Below, in pieces: positions 46,815-55,677 of a DNA stretch of 64,000 nucleotides (within the stretch, counting starts at the first letter, position 1; the number at the start of each line of letters is the position of its first letter). The notes below the pieces were generated by a model. That model did not search any database. It worked only from the letters and a program-made list of their open reading frames with translations, and was not told the DNA's origin. Location of the stretch: NCBI RefSeq assembly GCF_004519315.1, contig NZ_SOZE01000012.1:99772-163771 (forward strand), read 5' to 3'. The DNA comes from Mucilaginibacter psychrotolerans. Lineage in GTDB: Bacteria > Bacteroidota > Bacteroidia > Sphingobacteriales > Sphingobacteriaceae. Position numbers and translations under genes: made by a program.

Positions 46815-48035
46815 CTATCCTCTTTTCCCTACTTCTTTCGTCATCTTAAACGTCATAGCCCCCAGCGCGGTTAGTACGGCTACGATGATGGCCCACAATG
46901 CCCATGCGGGGAAGCTTTTGGAGGCGGGTTTGGCAATTGGTTGTTGCGGGTTAACTTTTACCGGGCCGGGCATTATCACCCTGGCATTATCAAGTTTCTT
47001 TACGCTATCGGCAAAAAACCTAAGGTCGTAATTTGGTGTAACGGCTGTAGTATCGCCAAAGCCCAATTGGTAATTCTTACCGGCATCCAAATAAGCTATA
47101 AGTGATTGTTGCAGCTGAAAAGCGGCCACTTTTGTTACCTTTAAAGGTGCATTATCTTCGTTATCTATCTCCAACGCTAAGAGGTTGGTTTTAGCAGAAA
47201 GGCTTAGCGAAGTTTCATCCGAAGATGTTATGAAGGTTTCCGATAAAAGGTTCCGGTACCTGCCTTTTACTTCATAAACACGCATGGCGCGTTGATAATA
47301 TTTTGCACCAGCCAAACTAAGCCAAAGGCGGTCCACCCGGTAGTTATCGGCCAGCTTTATAAAAACGCGGCTTACTTTAGCGCTATCTTTTTGCCCGAAT
47401 CTAAGGCCCTCTAACGGCCAATAGGCCGGTTTCTCTATCATTTGCGAGCGGTAGATTCCTGCTTCAATAATGGCCACCGGATCGCGCCGCAGGTTATTCA
47501 CCCTTATGCGGTAAAAGTTATAATTGCTTGAAGGGAAGCTGAGCAACTGCTCGTAAACACCTTTTGAATGGGCATCATCGCCGGCTTTTGTTAGCGTAAT
47601 ATCCTCTTTGATGGCGTACCAATTTTTAAGGTCATCACTGCCGGCTAAAATCACCCGGCGCTCCACATCCATATTGCGCAACTTTAAAACCAACTGGCCG
47701 ATAGAGGTTGATTCTGCTGCATTTTGCACAATAAAAGTGGTCACGGTGTCCTGCTTTACCTGCCCGACCTGTTTAAACGGCACAAAAACGTCCGTTCCTT
47801 TATCTATCGGCAAACTTTCGCCAAACAAGTAAGGCACAGTGGTACCGTTAGGGCCGGTAATGCGGACGTCGGAAAGCCCTGCATTGGCTTTAGCCAATAT
47901 TTGCGGGGGGAGTGCAATATGGTAAAAGCCCGAGGCCGCAGGCTGTGGCAATTCGGCCATATACTTTGCACGTTGCGCAAATGCCCCCGTGCCGGCAACC
48001 ATCAGCAACATCGACAATAAAAGCTTACTCCTCAT
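46815..48035 (-). CDS. DUF3999 family exported protein
   Basis: From the ATG at 48035 (MRSKLLLSMLLMVAGTGAFAQ) the product has a signal peptide and about 406 residues, with a C-terminal membrane anchor (FPAWALWAIIVAVLTALGAM). The body is beta-rich (VPYLFGESLPIDKG; LVLKLRNMDVERRVILAGSDDLKNW) as in DUF3999. It overlaps the end of the DUF2339 gene by 11 bp; the two families are usually encoded together. Function is unknown, presumably in the envelope. Confidence 0.85.
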   Translation of the reverse strand: MRSKLLLSMLLMVAGTGAFAQRAKYMAELPQPAASGFYHIALPPQILAKANAGLSDVRITGPNGTTVPYLFGESLPIDKGTDVFVPFKQVGQVKQDTVTTFIVQNAAESTSIGQLVLKLRNMDVERRVILAGSDDLKNWYAIKEDITLTKAGDDAHSKGVYEQLLSFPSSNYNFYRIRVNNLRRDPVAIIEAGIYRSQMIEKPAYWPLEGLRFGQKDSAKVSRVFIKLADNYRVDRLWLSLAGAKYYQRAMRVYEVKGRYRNLLSETFITSSDETSLSLSAKTNLLALEIDNEDNAPLKVTKVAAFQLQQSLIAYLDAGKNYQLGFGDTTAVTPNYDLRFFADSVKKLDNARVIMPGPVKVNPQQPIAKPASKSFPAWALWAIIVAVLTALGAMTFKMTKEVGKRG

Positions 48036-50415
48036 TTTTCTTACTTTCATCTTCCACCAGTATTTTTTTCACCCTTTGATACATAAACGATACGATAAGC
48101 AACAGCACCCCTAAACAAAAGAAGGCCGCTATCTTACCCGCAGGCGGTATATCTTTAATATCGAAAATAAACAGTTTGCCCAGCGTAACCGCAAACAGCG
48201 TAAGCGATATAATACGCAGCGTGCGCGCCTTGTTGCGCATGCCCAAAAACATCAGCGCAAAAGAGCTTAGTCCCCACAATATGGGCAAGCCAACTTTCCT
48301 GTACACGGTCTCTACCCTGTCTATGGCAGTGCCATGGCCCGCAAAAAGCGCATCGGCCACCAGGCACAACTCCACGCTCAGCAATAGCACCACGGCTGCC
48401 GAAAGTATCCAGGAAGCGGTGGCTTTCAGGTCTTCATGCATTTCGGCACGCAGCAGTTTGATCAGCTGGTAAAGCAGCAGCGCAACAAATATTGCCGATA
48501 CCCAATGCGCTACCAGGTGCCCACTGCTGATGTTGTGCCCCGCTAAAATTTCATAAATGGTGGCAAACAGGGCGGGCAGACTAAAAAAGTAAACCGTAAT
48601 GGCCAGCGCCATGAGCCCTGCCCCTGCTTCCCAGCGCAGGCATACTGCGCTCAGCCGCTTGCCCAACAGGTAAAACACATAAACAAAGGCCGGTATATAC
48701 AGCATCAGGTACAGCAGGTTAAGACTGGTATCCGGGTAACGCGTTGTAAACTGGTGGTTCACCTCCAGCAGGCCGCTGGCAAACAGCAGGATAAAGGCCA
48801 TGTTGCGATACAGCATGGCGGGTATGGCAAGCCCGTAAAGTCGCGGGGTATCGTCGCGCTGTATTTGCAGGTAGAGGAGGTAACAGCTTATAGCTGCGAC
48901 CACCGTAGTGATGAATCCTTTGTTGGCTATGATAGGCAGCAACAGCAGCGCTGCCTTATTGTAAATCCCGGGCGCGTAGTACAGGGTAATCCAATCCATC
49001 ACCAGGCTAATCAGCATGGCGCACCATACCAGCAGCGAGGTAAGCTTCATGAGCGTTATTTTCGATTTACGGTACAGCCAGTACAGCAATACCGTTTCGG
49101 CTGCCCAAAACAGGGTGATGTAATGCCCGTTGAGCTGTATAGGTGCCGTAAGCGATATAAAGGTGAGCGTAATACCGATGAGCAGGTACAGCACATTGGT
49201 ATCCACCTTTTTGTTTTTGAAGAGGACAAAAGAAAGCAGTAGGTTAAGCACACCCAGCGATGCAGTGAACAGTCCGCGCATGTCGGTCTGCCCCATTTGG
49301 GTTAGCAGGTACAGCCCTACGCCAAAATACAGGCCGGTATTGATAAGCAGGATACTGAAATCGCTGCCGAGGAAGGCCTTATTTTCTTTGACATTATTGG
49401 CTACGTTGATACCGAAGAACAGCAGGTACAATATGCTGGCATATAGCAGGCCGGTATGATAAGTGGCCGCAGTTAAGCTGGTAAGCACCGCCCCAAAAAC
49501 AATCACCGTAAGGCCGAACACCACGGCGTTCAATACCCGCCAGGCTTTGTAATAAGCAATAACCAGCAGCCCGGCGTTCAGTATCACCAGGTAAATAAAA
49601 AGGGCATTGTAATTGGCCTGCCCGCTGCTCACCATAAACGGACTCGCCAAGCCACCGACGAAGGCTATCACCGCCAGCTCCTGCTTATTGTATAACAAGG
49701 ATAGCAACACAGCAAAAATGGTGATGACAATAAGTATGATAAAAGAAGCCGTTTGATTGAACAAGTGGAACTGGTGATAGGCCAGCGTGATGGTGAAATA
49801 CAAAACGGCCAAACCGCCCCCTACCAGTACCGAGCTGAACGCCTTGTAGCTATTGCGCATGCGGTGCGCAATGCCAATGAGAATACCGCCGCAAAGCACG
49901 CCGATACCCACGCGGCCAACCGGGCCAACCCAGTTGTTATCGATGGCATATTTTACAAAGAAGCCTATCGCCAGCACCAAAATAGCGATGCCTATTTTAT
50001 TCACCAGGTTTTCGCCGATGAATTTCTCCAGGTCGGGATAGCGCTCAAAGAATGACAGTTCGGGCTCCGGTTCAGGTTCCGGCTTGCGGAATTCGGGCCG
50101 TTTTACCGGCGGCGGCGTAATGGCCTGCGGCTCGCGCTCTACCTTAACCGGCTCGGGTTTCGGTGGGGTAATAGGTGGCGGCGCTACCGGTGGCAGCGGT
50201 TTAGGCGGCGCGGGACTCGCCTCTTTAGCCTCCCATGGCCTGGGGTCGGCGGGTTTGAATTTCTCTGCCGCTTGCGCCTTTACGCTTTGCCGGGCAAGGT
50301 CATTTAATTCGTTAAGTTGATGTTCTATACGGTCGAGCCTCTCATTATTTTTGTTTTTCGAACTGATGACCAGTACGATAATAATCAAAAGCATTAAGAT
50401 GTAGATAACTTCCAT
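48025..50415 (-). CDS. DUF2339 family large membrane protein
   Basis: The 796-residue protein starts with one hydrophobic helix (MEVIYILMLLIIIVLVISS), a coiled-coil segment (DRIEHQLNELNDLARQS) and a Pro-rich linker at about 65-120. Then come about 20 or more membrane spans, beginning with the family motif IGENLVNKIGIAILVLAIGFFVKYAI. It is an inner-membrane protein of unknown role, paired with DUF3999 downstream. Confidence 0.88.
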   Translation of the reverse strand: MEVIYILMLLIIIVLVISSKNKNNERLDRIEHQLNELNDLARQSVKAQAAEKFKPADPRPWEAKEASPAPPKPLPPVAPPPITPPKPEPVKVEREPQAITPPPVKRPEFRKPEPEPEPELSFFERYPDLEKFIGENLVNKIGIAILVLAIGFFVKYAIDNNWVGPVGRVGIGVLCGGILIGIAHRMRNSYKAFSSVLVGGGLAVLYFTITLAYHQFHLFNQTASFIILIVITIFAVLLSLLYNKQELAVIAFVGGLASPFMVSSGQANYNALFIYLVILNAGLLVIAYYKAWRVLNAVVFGLTVIVFGAVLTSLTAATYHTGLLYASILYLLFFGINVANNVKENKAFLGSDFSILLINTGLYFGVGLYLLTQMGQTDMRGLFTASLGVLNLLLSFVLFKNKKVDTNVLYLLIGITLTFISLTAPIQLNGHYITLFWAAETVLLYWLYRKSKITLMKLTSLLVWCAMLISLVMDWITLYYAPGIYNKAALLLLPIIANKGFITTVVAAISCYLLYLQIQRDDTPRLYGLAIPAMLYRNMAFILLFASGLLEVNHQFTTRYPDTSLNLLYLMLYIPAFVYVFYLLGKRLSAVCLRWEAGAGLMALAITVYFFSLPALFATIYEILAGHNISSGHLVAHWVSAIFVALLLYQLIKLLRAEMHEDLKATASWILSAAVVLLLSVELCLVADALFAGHGTAIDRVETVYRKVGLPILWGLSSFALMFLGMRNKARTLRIISLTLFAVTLGKLFIFDIKDIPPAGKIAAFFCLGVLLLIVSFMYQRVKKILVEDESKKNEE

Positions 50416-50511
50416 GCGCGTGGATAAGGTTTAATCAAAATAAATGTACGCTTCTATTTTGGGATTTTTAACTTTTAATTATTTCAATGGTGTTAAAGAG
50501 GGCTTCGCCGT

Positions 50512-50557
50512 TTCACCGATTATATTCGATTTCACCGATTTTGGTTTCATCGATTTT
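50512..50557. repeat. short tandem repeat TTTCACCGATT
   Basis: Three imperfect copies of TTTCACCGATT (the last has TTTCATCGATT) lie in the 339-bp gap 50416-50754. Nothing else apart from the promoter below is seen in that gap. Confidence 0.55.
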
Positions 50558-50687
50558 GATATGTTACGATTATCAAACCGGCTCATCGTAAAATTTGTCT
50601 GAACTCGAATATTATTGAATTTATGGAATGGGCAGAATTATGTCGGTTCATACTGCTTATTCAAAATAACGGCTTTTAATACACTAA

Positions 50688-50716
50688 TTTGGTTTAAAGA
50701 ATAATTGTTATTTTTG
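50688..50716 (+). promoter_or_regulatory. promoter of the toxin-antitoxin pair
   Basis: TTTG at 50688-50691 and TATTTTTG at 50709-50716 are separated by 17 bases, near the Bacteroidota consensus. The antitoxin start follows at 50755. Confidence 0.55.
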
Positions 50717-50754
50717 TAAAACACGAGCGGAATATCGTCCTAAATGATGCGGGT

Positions 50755-50994
50755 ATGACAGTAGCAAACAAAAATATCATTGACACTTACACGAAGTTGT
50801 TTGAGGGATTGGATGCAATTACCAAAATAGAACTCATCGAACGTTTGTCTAAATCGTTGAAAAAGGAAAAAAATTCAACGGAGAAAGCTTTTTTCAAATC
50901 ATACGGTGCTTGGGGTTCAGATAAGCCTGCCGAAGAAATTGTCAATGAAATAAAAGCATCCAGAAAATTCCGGGAAAAAGTCCTCAACTTCTGA
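50755..50994 (+). CDS. putative antitoxin of a VapBC-type pair
   Basis: The 79-residue protein is charged and helical (IDTYTKLFEGLDAITKIELIERLSKSL). Its C-terminus has SYGAWGSDKPAEEIVNEIKASRKFREK, the kind of tail that wraps a PIN toxin. It does not show a clear AbrB, RHH or Phd DNA-binding motif. Its stop overlaps the toxin start by one base (TGATG), the classic order for an antitoxin-first module. Assignment rests on that position and size. Confidence 0.8.
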   Translation: MTVANKNIIDTYTKLFEGLDAITKIELIERLSKSLKKEKNSTEKAFFKSYGAWGSDKPAEEIVNEIKASRKFREKVLNF

Positions 50995-51398
50995 TGCAAT
51001 ACCTTCTTGATACCAGCATTTGTATATTCTTTTTAAGAGGCAAATTGGATTTAGCCGCTATTATACGCGAAAAAGGGCGCACAAATTTTTTCATATCTGA
51101 GATAACGGTTGTTGAACTGCGATTTGGTGCGGAAAATAGTGGAGACCCACTCAAAGCCCATAAGGCTGTGGATGATTTTATCAACGGTCTTTCTATCATA
51201 CCTATATTCGGTAGTATAAGGCGCTACGCAAAAGAGAAAGTGCGTTTGAGAAAGATAGGAAAGCCTGTAAACGACGAGTTTGACCTTCTAATTGGGGTTA
51301 CTGCTGTAGAAAATAGCCTCATATTAGTAACCGATAACGTTAAAGATTTTAACCGGATTGAGGGAATAACAATTGAAAATTGGTATACAAGAAATTAG
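50994..51398 (+). CDS. vapC: PIN-domain ribonuclease toxin (VapC-like)
   Basis: The 134-residue protein has the PIN acidic site: D6 in YLLDTSICIFF, E41 in VVELRFGAE, D97 in EFDLLIG and D114/N115 in LVTDNVKDF. VapC toxins cut tRNA or rRNA and are held inactive by the linked antitoxin. It is translationally coupled to the 50755 gene. The RNA target is not predictable. Confidence 0.92.
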   Translation: MQYLLDTSICIFFLRGKLDLAAIIREKGRTNFFISEITVVELRFGAENSGDPLKAHKAVDDFINGLSIIPIFGSIRRYAKEKVRLRKIGKPVNDEFDLLIGVTAVENSLILVTDNVKDFNRIEGITIENWYTRN

Positions 51399-51544
51399 TA
51401 ACCTAAAATTCTGCCCATCTTAAAAATTCCTAAAAACGGCGAAGCCTTCTTGAGCACCTTACCTGGAGCGAAGAATTCTCCTCCTTCGTCCAGCAATGAG
51501 CCAACCATTTGGCCAACACCAACACCTTGCCTTCAATTTCCCCC

Positions 51545-51575
51545 TTTGCGCGCATCCCCCTTATTGATACATTTG
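51545..51575 (+). promoter_or_regulatory. consensus promoter of the NrtR-like gene
   Basis: TTTG at 51545-51548, exactly 19 bases, then TACATTTG at 51568-51575. This matches TTTG-N19-TAnnTTTG. The ATG at 51580 is only 4 bases after the box, so the transcript probably starts at or beside the start codon. Confidence 0.65.
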
Positions 51576-51579
51576 CAAT

Positions 51580-52266
51580 ATGGCGGTTTCGCAAAATATA
51601 AAAGTTGCTGTAGATGCTGTGGTATTTGGGTACACGTCTAAAGAGGGGCTTTCTGTACTGCTCATTAAACGCAATATCCCCCCTTTTAAAGATGCCTGGG
51701 CATTACCAGGCGGCCTGGTGGGCGACCACGAATCGCTGGAAGATGCCATCCACCGCGAACTGAAGGAAGAAACCGGCATCAGCATCAACTACCTCGAACA
51801 GCTTTATAGCTTTGGCCAGCCCAACCGCGACCCGCGAAACCGGGTCATCTCCATCACCTACTATGGCCTGGTAAAACCAGATGCCTTTGAGTTACATGCC
51901 GATACCGATGCCGCCGATGTGGCCTGGTTCAATATCAAAAACATCCCGCAACTGGCTTTCGACCATGCCGGCATCATCCAAACCGCCCACGAGCGTTTAA
52001 AAAACAAGATCCAATATCAACCGCTTGGCTTCGAGCTACTGGAAGAAAAATTCCCCTTTTCCGAATTGGAGAAGCTATACACCACCGTGCTCGATCGCCC
52101 TATCGACCGCCGCAACTTTAAAAAGAAGATCACCGGCTTCGGCTTTTTAGAAGAAACCAAAGAGAAGCAACAACTAAGCGGCGCGGGCCGCCCCGGCAAC
52201 CTCTTCCGCTTTAACGAAGAAAAATACTTCCGGCTCAAAAAAGACGGCATCACCTTCGAGGTCTGA
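51580..52266 (+). CDS. NrtR-like NUDIX-winged-helix regulator of NAD metabolism
   Basis: The 228-residue protein has an N-terminal NUDIX domain with an intact box (GGLVGDHESLEDAIHRELKE-ETGI) and a C-terminal winged helix (about 145-220, with DRPIDRRNFKKKITGFGFLEE). NrtR proteins sense ADP-ribose and repress NAD genes; some keep hydrolase residues. The gene stands 180 bp before an NAD salvage operon that carries a palindromic operator. The paralogue at 6858 has a ruined box, in line with a different ligand. No other Met is near the start, so the ATG at 51580 is the only sensible start. Confidence 0.85.
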   Translation: MAVSQNIKVAVDAVVFGYTSKEGLSVLLIKRNIPPFKDAWALPGGLVGDHESLEDAIHRELKEETGISINYLEQLYSFGQPNRDPRNRVISITYYGLVKPDAFELHADTDAADVAWFNIKNIPQLAFDHAGIIQTAHERLKNKIQYQPLGFELLEEKFPFSELEKLYTTVLDRPIDRRNFKKKITGFGFLEETKEKQQLSGAGRPGNLFRFNEEKYFRLKKDGITFEV

Positions 52267-52297
52267 TTTCCCTTACATTCAAAGCTTGCATCTTGTT

Positions 52298-52362
52298 ATG
52301 GTGAGCCTATGAATTGTCATGGTGAGCCTATCGAACTGTCCTGCTGAGCCTCTCGAACCACC
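52298..52362. repeat. tandem repeat of the GGTGAGCCT(A)TCGAAC type
   Basis: Three imperfect 21-22-bp copies beginning ATGGTGAGCC, ATGGTGAGCC and CTGCTGAGCC. This type of repeat is frequent between genes in Bacteroidota. Confidence 0.65.
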
Positions 52363-52389
52363 CACCCTAAAAAATAATTGAAAAAATAA

Positions 52390-52438
52390 TTTGCGTAATT
52401 CAAACACATATTTATATTTGCGTACAATTAACGCAAAT
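52390..52438 (+). promoter_or_regulatory. promoter with overlapping palindromic operator for the NAD salvage operon
   Basis: TTTG at 52390-52393, 19 bases, then TATATTTG at 52413-52420 is an exact consensus promoter. ATTTGCGT-N7-ACGCAAAT at 52416-52438 is a perfect inverted repeat whose left arm covers the -7 box. Another ATTTGCGTA half-site covers the -33 box (52389 on). A bound regulator would block both boxes. The NrtR-like protein encoded upstream is the likely binder. The start codon is at 52446. Confidence 0.75.
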
Positions 52439-52445
52439 TAGAAAA

Positions 52446-53345
52446 ATGAAAACTGCAGTTATTATTGCCCGCTTTCAAACCCCTTACCTGCACCAGGGGC
52501 ATAAGCAGCTGATTAGTCAGGTGATGGAAAAGCACGATAAATTGATTATTATGCTGGGTGTTGGTCCGCTAACCGGCAGCCGCAAAAACCCTTACGATTA
52601 TTACACCCGCGAAAAAATGATCAAAACCAGCTACCCTAACGTGGTAGTATTGCCGGTGAGCGATCACCCGAGCGATACGGTATGGTCTGATAACCTGGAT
52701 AACCTGCTCAAAGGCGTTTTCCCTAACGCGCAATTTTGCCTGTATGGTAGCCGCGATAGCTTTATCCCCTACTATAGCGGCCGGTTTGAAACCGTAGAAC
52801 TGCCCGAGCATGGCGACTATAACGCCACCGAACTGCGCAAACAATACGCCGATAAGGTTTTCGATTCTAATGACTTCCGCGCGGGTATCCTTTACGCCTT
52901 GTATAACCAATACACCAAAGTTTACCCAACGGTTGATATCGCCATGTTTCGAAACAACAAAACCGAGATTTTGCTGGGTAAAAAATCCATCAACAACAAA
53001 TGGCGCTTTATAGGCGGTTTTGCCGACCCGGAGGACGCCGACTATGAAAGCGCCGCCAAACGCGAACTAACCGAAGAAGCCGGCGACATGGAAAGCACCG
53101 CCATGCAGTACGAAACCTCCGCCAAAATAAACGACTGGCGCTACCGCAGCGAAGCCGATAAGATCATCACCCTGCTGTTCAGCTGCGAGCATATCAGCGG
53201 AGAGCCGAAGGCGCAGGACGATATTATCGATCTGGCTTGGTTTAAACTTTCCGACCTGCCGCAGATGATAGCCGATGAGCTCATCAGTAACGAGCACGTC
53301 CCCATGTTTACCTTCATCATAAATAAATACCTAAACAACAAATAA
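52446..53345 (+). CDS. bifunctional NMN adenylyltransferase / Nudix hydrolase (NadM-Nudix)
   Basis: The 299-residue protein has an N-terminal nucleotidyltransferase (1-165) with ARFQTPYLHQGHKQLI, the ATP-binding HxGH-type motif in QGH, and TGSRKNPYDYYTRE. This part makes NAD from NMN and ATP. The C-terminal Nudix domain (about 180-299) has GGFADPEDADYESAAKRELT-EEAG and likely hydrolyses ADP-ribose or related nucleotides. It is the first gene of the operon and is separated by 2 bp from nadV. Confidence 0.93.
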   Translation: MKTAVIIARFQTPYLHQGHKQLISQVMEKHDKLIIMLGVGPLTGSRKNPYDYYTREKMIKTSYPNVVVLPVSDHPSDTVWSDNLDNLLKGVFPNAQFCLYGSRDSFIPYYSGRFETVELPEHGDYNATELRKQYADKVFDSNDFRAGILYALYNQYTKVYPTVDIAMFRNNKTEILLGKKSINNKWRFIGGFADPEDADYESAAKRELTEEAGDMESTAMQYETSAKINDWRYRSEADKIITLLFSCEHISGEPKAQDDIIDLAWFKLSDLPQMIADELISNEHVPMFTFIINKYLNNK

Positions 53346-53347
53346 CC

Positions 53348-54763
53348 ATGAAACGTGAAAATTTGATCCTGTTGGCTGATGCCTACAAATACGCTCACCA
53401 TAAATTATACATGCCCGGCACTACCAATATCTACAGCTACCTGGAAAGCCGTGGGGGCATGTTCAGCCAAACGGTGTTTTTTGGGCTGCAATATTTTTTA
53501 AAGGAATATCTGCAGGGGCCGGCCTTTACCCAGCAGGACCTGGACGAAGCGGCCGACTTTTTACCCCAGGTTTTCGGTCGCGATGATGTGTTTGATAAAA
53601 GCAAGTTCCAGTATATTTTGGATAAATACAACGGCCACCTGCCCGTTAAAATAAAAGCCGTGGCCGAGGGCACCGCTGTACCCACCGGCAACGCCCTCAT
53701 GACCATTGAGAATACCGACCCGGAGTGTTACTGGCTCACCAACTTTTTAGAAACCCTGCTGATGCAGGTATGGTACCCCTGCACCGTAGCTACTTTAAGC
53801 AGCGAGGTGCGCAAAGTAGTGACCCAATTTTACGCCGAAACCGCTACCGAAGGCAGCGAAGCCGGGATAGATTTTGTACTGAATGATTTTGGCTTTCGGG
53901 GTGTAAGCAGTGTGGAAAGCGCTAAGCTTGGCGGGGCCGCGCATTTACTCAGCTTTAGCGGCAGCGATAATTTGGCGGCATCTGTAATGACAAAAAACTA
54001 TTATGCTGCCCAAAAAGTTTACGGCCTCAGCATCCCGGCAACAGAACATAGTATTTGTACGCTGCTGGGCCAGCAGGGCGAATTGGAAGTATTTAAACAT
54101 GTGCTGGATACCTTCCCCACGGGCACAATTGCCTGCGTAAGCGATAGCTACAACATCTTCCGTGCTTGCGAAGAATACTGGGGAGAAGATTTGAAACAAC
54201 AGATCCTGAACCGGCAGGGCACCCTGGTCATCCGCCCCGATAGCGGCGACCCGGTGATGACCCTGCTGCGCATTTTCAAGATCTTGTTCAGCAAATTCGG
54301 CTATACGGTAAACGCCAAGGGTTATAAAGTGCTGCCGCAGCAGATCCGCGTAATTCAGGGCGATGGCGTAAACTACGAGGCTATTAAAGTGATATACCAG
54401 CAATTAAAGGCTAACTACATCAGCGCCGAGAACCTGGTGCTGGGCATGGGTGGTGCACTGCTGCAAAAGGTTGACCGCGACACCCAGAAGTTTGCATTAA
54501 AATGCAGCAGCGCGGTAGTTGGCGGCAAGCAGATAGACGTAGAAAAACATCCAACCGAACTGGATGCCGAAGGCAACGTTACCCAAAGTTTTAAAAAGAG
54601 TAAAGCCGGCAGGCTTAAACTGGTAAAAATTAATGGCATCTTTAAAACCGTAAACCAACTGGATAACCCCGGCCTGGCCGACGAGCTAATTACCGTATTT
54701 GAGAACGGCGCATTAATTAACGAGCTGAGCTTTGAGCAGGTAAAAGCCAATTTGAACCAATAA
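53348..54763 (+). CDS. nadV: nicotinamide phosphoribosyltransferase
   Basis: The 471-residue enzyme joins nicotinamide and PRPP to form NMN, the substrate of the upstream NadM. Family features include NLILLADAYKYAHHKLYMPG at the start, FGFRGVSSVESAKLGGAAHL in the middle, and the catalytic-region TLVIRPDSGDPV with the conserved Asp. Length matches bacterial and animal NAMPT. It lies between nadM-Nudix and the PRPP synthetase gene with gaps of 2 bp each. Confidence 0.95.
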   Translation: MKRENLILLADAYKYAHHKLYMPGTTNIYSYLESRGGMFSQTVFFGLQYFLKEYLQGPAFTQQDLDEAADFLPQVFGRDDVFDKSKFQYILDKYNGHLPVKIKAVAEGTAVPTGNALMTIENTDPECYWLTNFLETLLMQVWYPCTVATLSSEVRKVVTQFYAETATEGSEAGIDFVLNDFGFRGVSSVESAKLGGAAHLLSFSGSDNLAASVMTKNYYAAQKVYGLSIPATEHSICTLLGQQGELEVFKHVLDTFPTGTIACVSDSYNIFRACEEYWGEDLKQQILNRQGTLVIRPDSGDPVMTLLRIFKILFSKFGYTVNAKGYKVLPQQIRVIQGDGVNYEAIKVIYQQLKANYISAENLVLGMGGALLQKVDRDTQKFALKCSSAVVGGKQIDVEKHPTELDAEGNVTQSFKKSKAGRLKLVKINGIFKTVNQLDNPGLADELITVFENGALINELSFEQVKANLNQ

Positions 54764-54765
54764 TC

Positions 54766-55677
54766 ATGAAAAAGATCCTTTTCCACATCAAAGCATATGC
54801 GTACCTGGCCGAAAAAATGCTGGCCTGCAGCAATCTGGAACGCGGCGAAGTAGAGGTAAACACTTTTACAGATGGCGAACGCTACCAGCGCATCCTGAGC
54901 GAAGTGGAAAACCGCGACATTATTTTGCTGGGCGGCACCGTTAACGACGAAGCCACGCTGGAACTGTTCGACCTGGCGTCATCGCTGGTCAGTTATGGGG
55001 CCAATTCCTTAACGCTTATTGTGCCCTATTTTGGCTATTCTACCATGGAAAGGGCGGTGTTATCGCAGGAGATCGTCACCGCTAAAACGCGGGCCAGGCT
55101 GTTTAGTGCTATCCCGCGCAGCAACAAGGGTAATCGTATCTATTTGTTCGATCTTCACTCCGAAGGCATACAATACTACTTTGAGCATGGGTTGTACCCG
55201 GTACACGTTTACTGCAAGGATATTGTGATAGATGCGGCCCGGGAATACGGCGGCGATAACTTTGTAATGGCCAGCACCGATGCAGGCAGGGCCAAATGGG
55301 TTGAATCGCTGGCGAACGATATGGGGGTAAACGCCGCTTTCATCCTCAAGCGCCGCCTCAAAGGCGACCATACCGAAGTAAGCGCCATTAATGCCGATGT
55401 AGCCGGCAAAACCGTTATTATTTATGATGATATGATCCGATCGGGAGGCAGCATCATTAATGCTGCAAAAACCTATAAAGATGCCGGTGCCGCCGATATT
55501 TATGTAATATGTACGCACGGGCTTTTTGTAAATGATGGGCTGCAAAAATTAAAAAACTGCGGTTACATTAAAAAACTCATCTGTACCGATTCGCACATCA
55601 ATACCCAAAACCTGCACGATGATTTTATAGAAGTGCGAAGCATAGCCGGGCTTATTTGCAAGGCGATTAAAGCGTAG
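54766..55677 (+). CDS. prs: ribose-phosphate pyrophosphokinase (PRPP synthetase-like)
   Basis: The 303-residue protein supplies PRPP from ribose 5-phosphate and ATP. Visible motifs are VNTFTDGERYQRIL near residue 30, the VPYFGYSTMERAV flexible loop region (about 86-98), LFDLHSEGIQYYF (about 127) and the PRPP loop VIIYDDMIRSGGSI (about 220). Its position after nadV, which consumes PRPP, makes it a dedicated salvage-pathway copy and not necessarily the housekeeping Prs. Confidence 0.88.
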   Translation: MKKILFHIKAYAYLAEKMLACSNLERGEVEVNTFTDGERYQRILSEVENRDIILLGGTVNDEATLELFDLASSLVSYGANSLTLIVPYFGYSTMERAVLSQEIVTAKTRARLFSAIPRSNKGNRIYLFDLHSEGIQYYFEHGLYPVHVYCKDIVIDAAREYGGDNFVMASTDAGRAKWVESLANDMGVNAAFILKRRLKGDHTEVSAINADVAGKTVIIYDDMIRSGGSIINAAKTYKDAGAADIYVICTHGLFVNDGLQKLKNCGYIKKLICTDSHINTQNLHDDFIEVRSIAGLICKAIKA

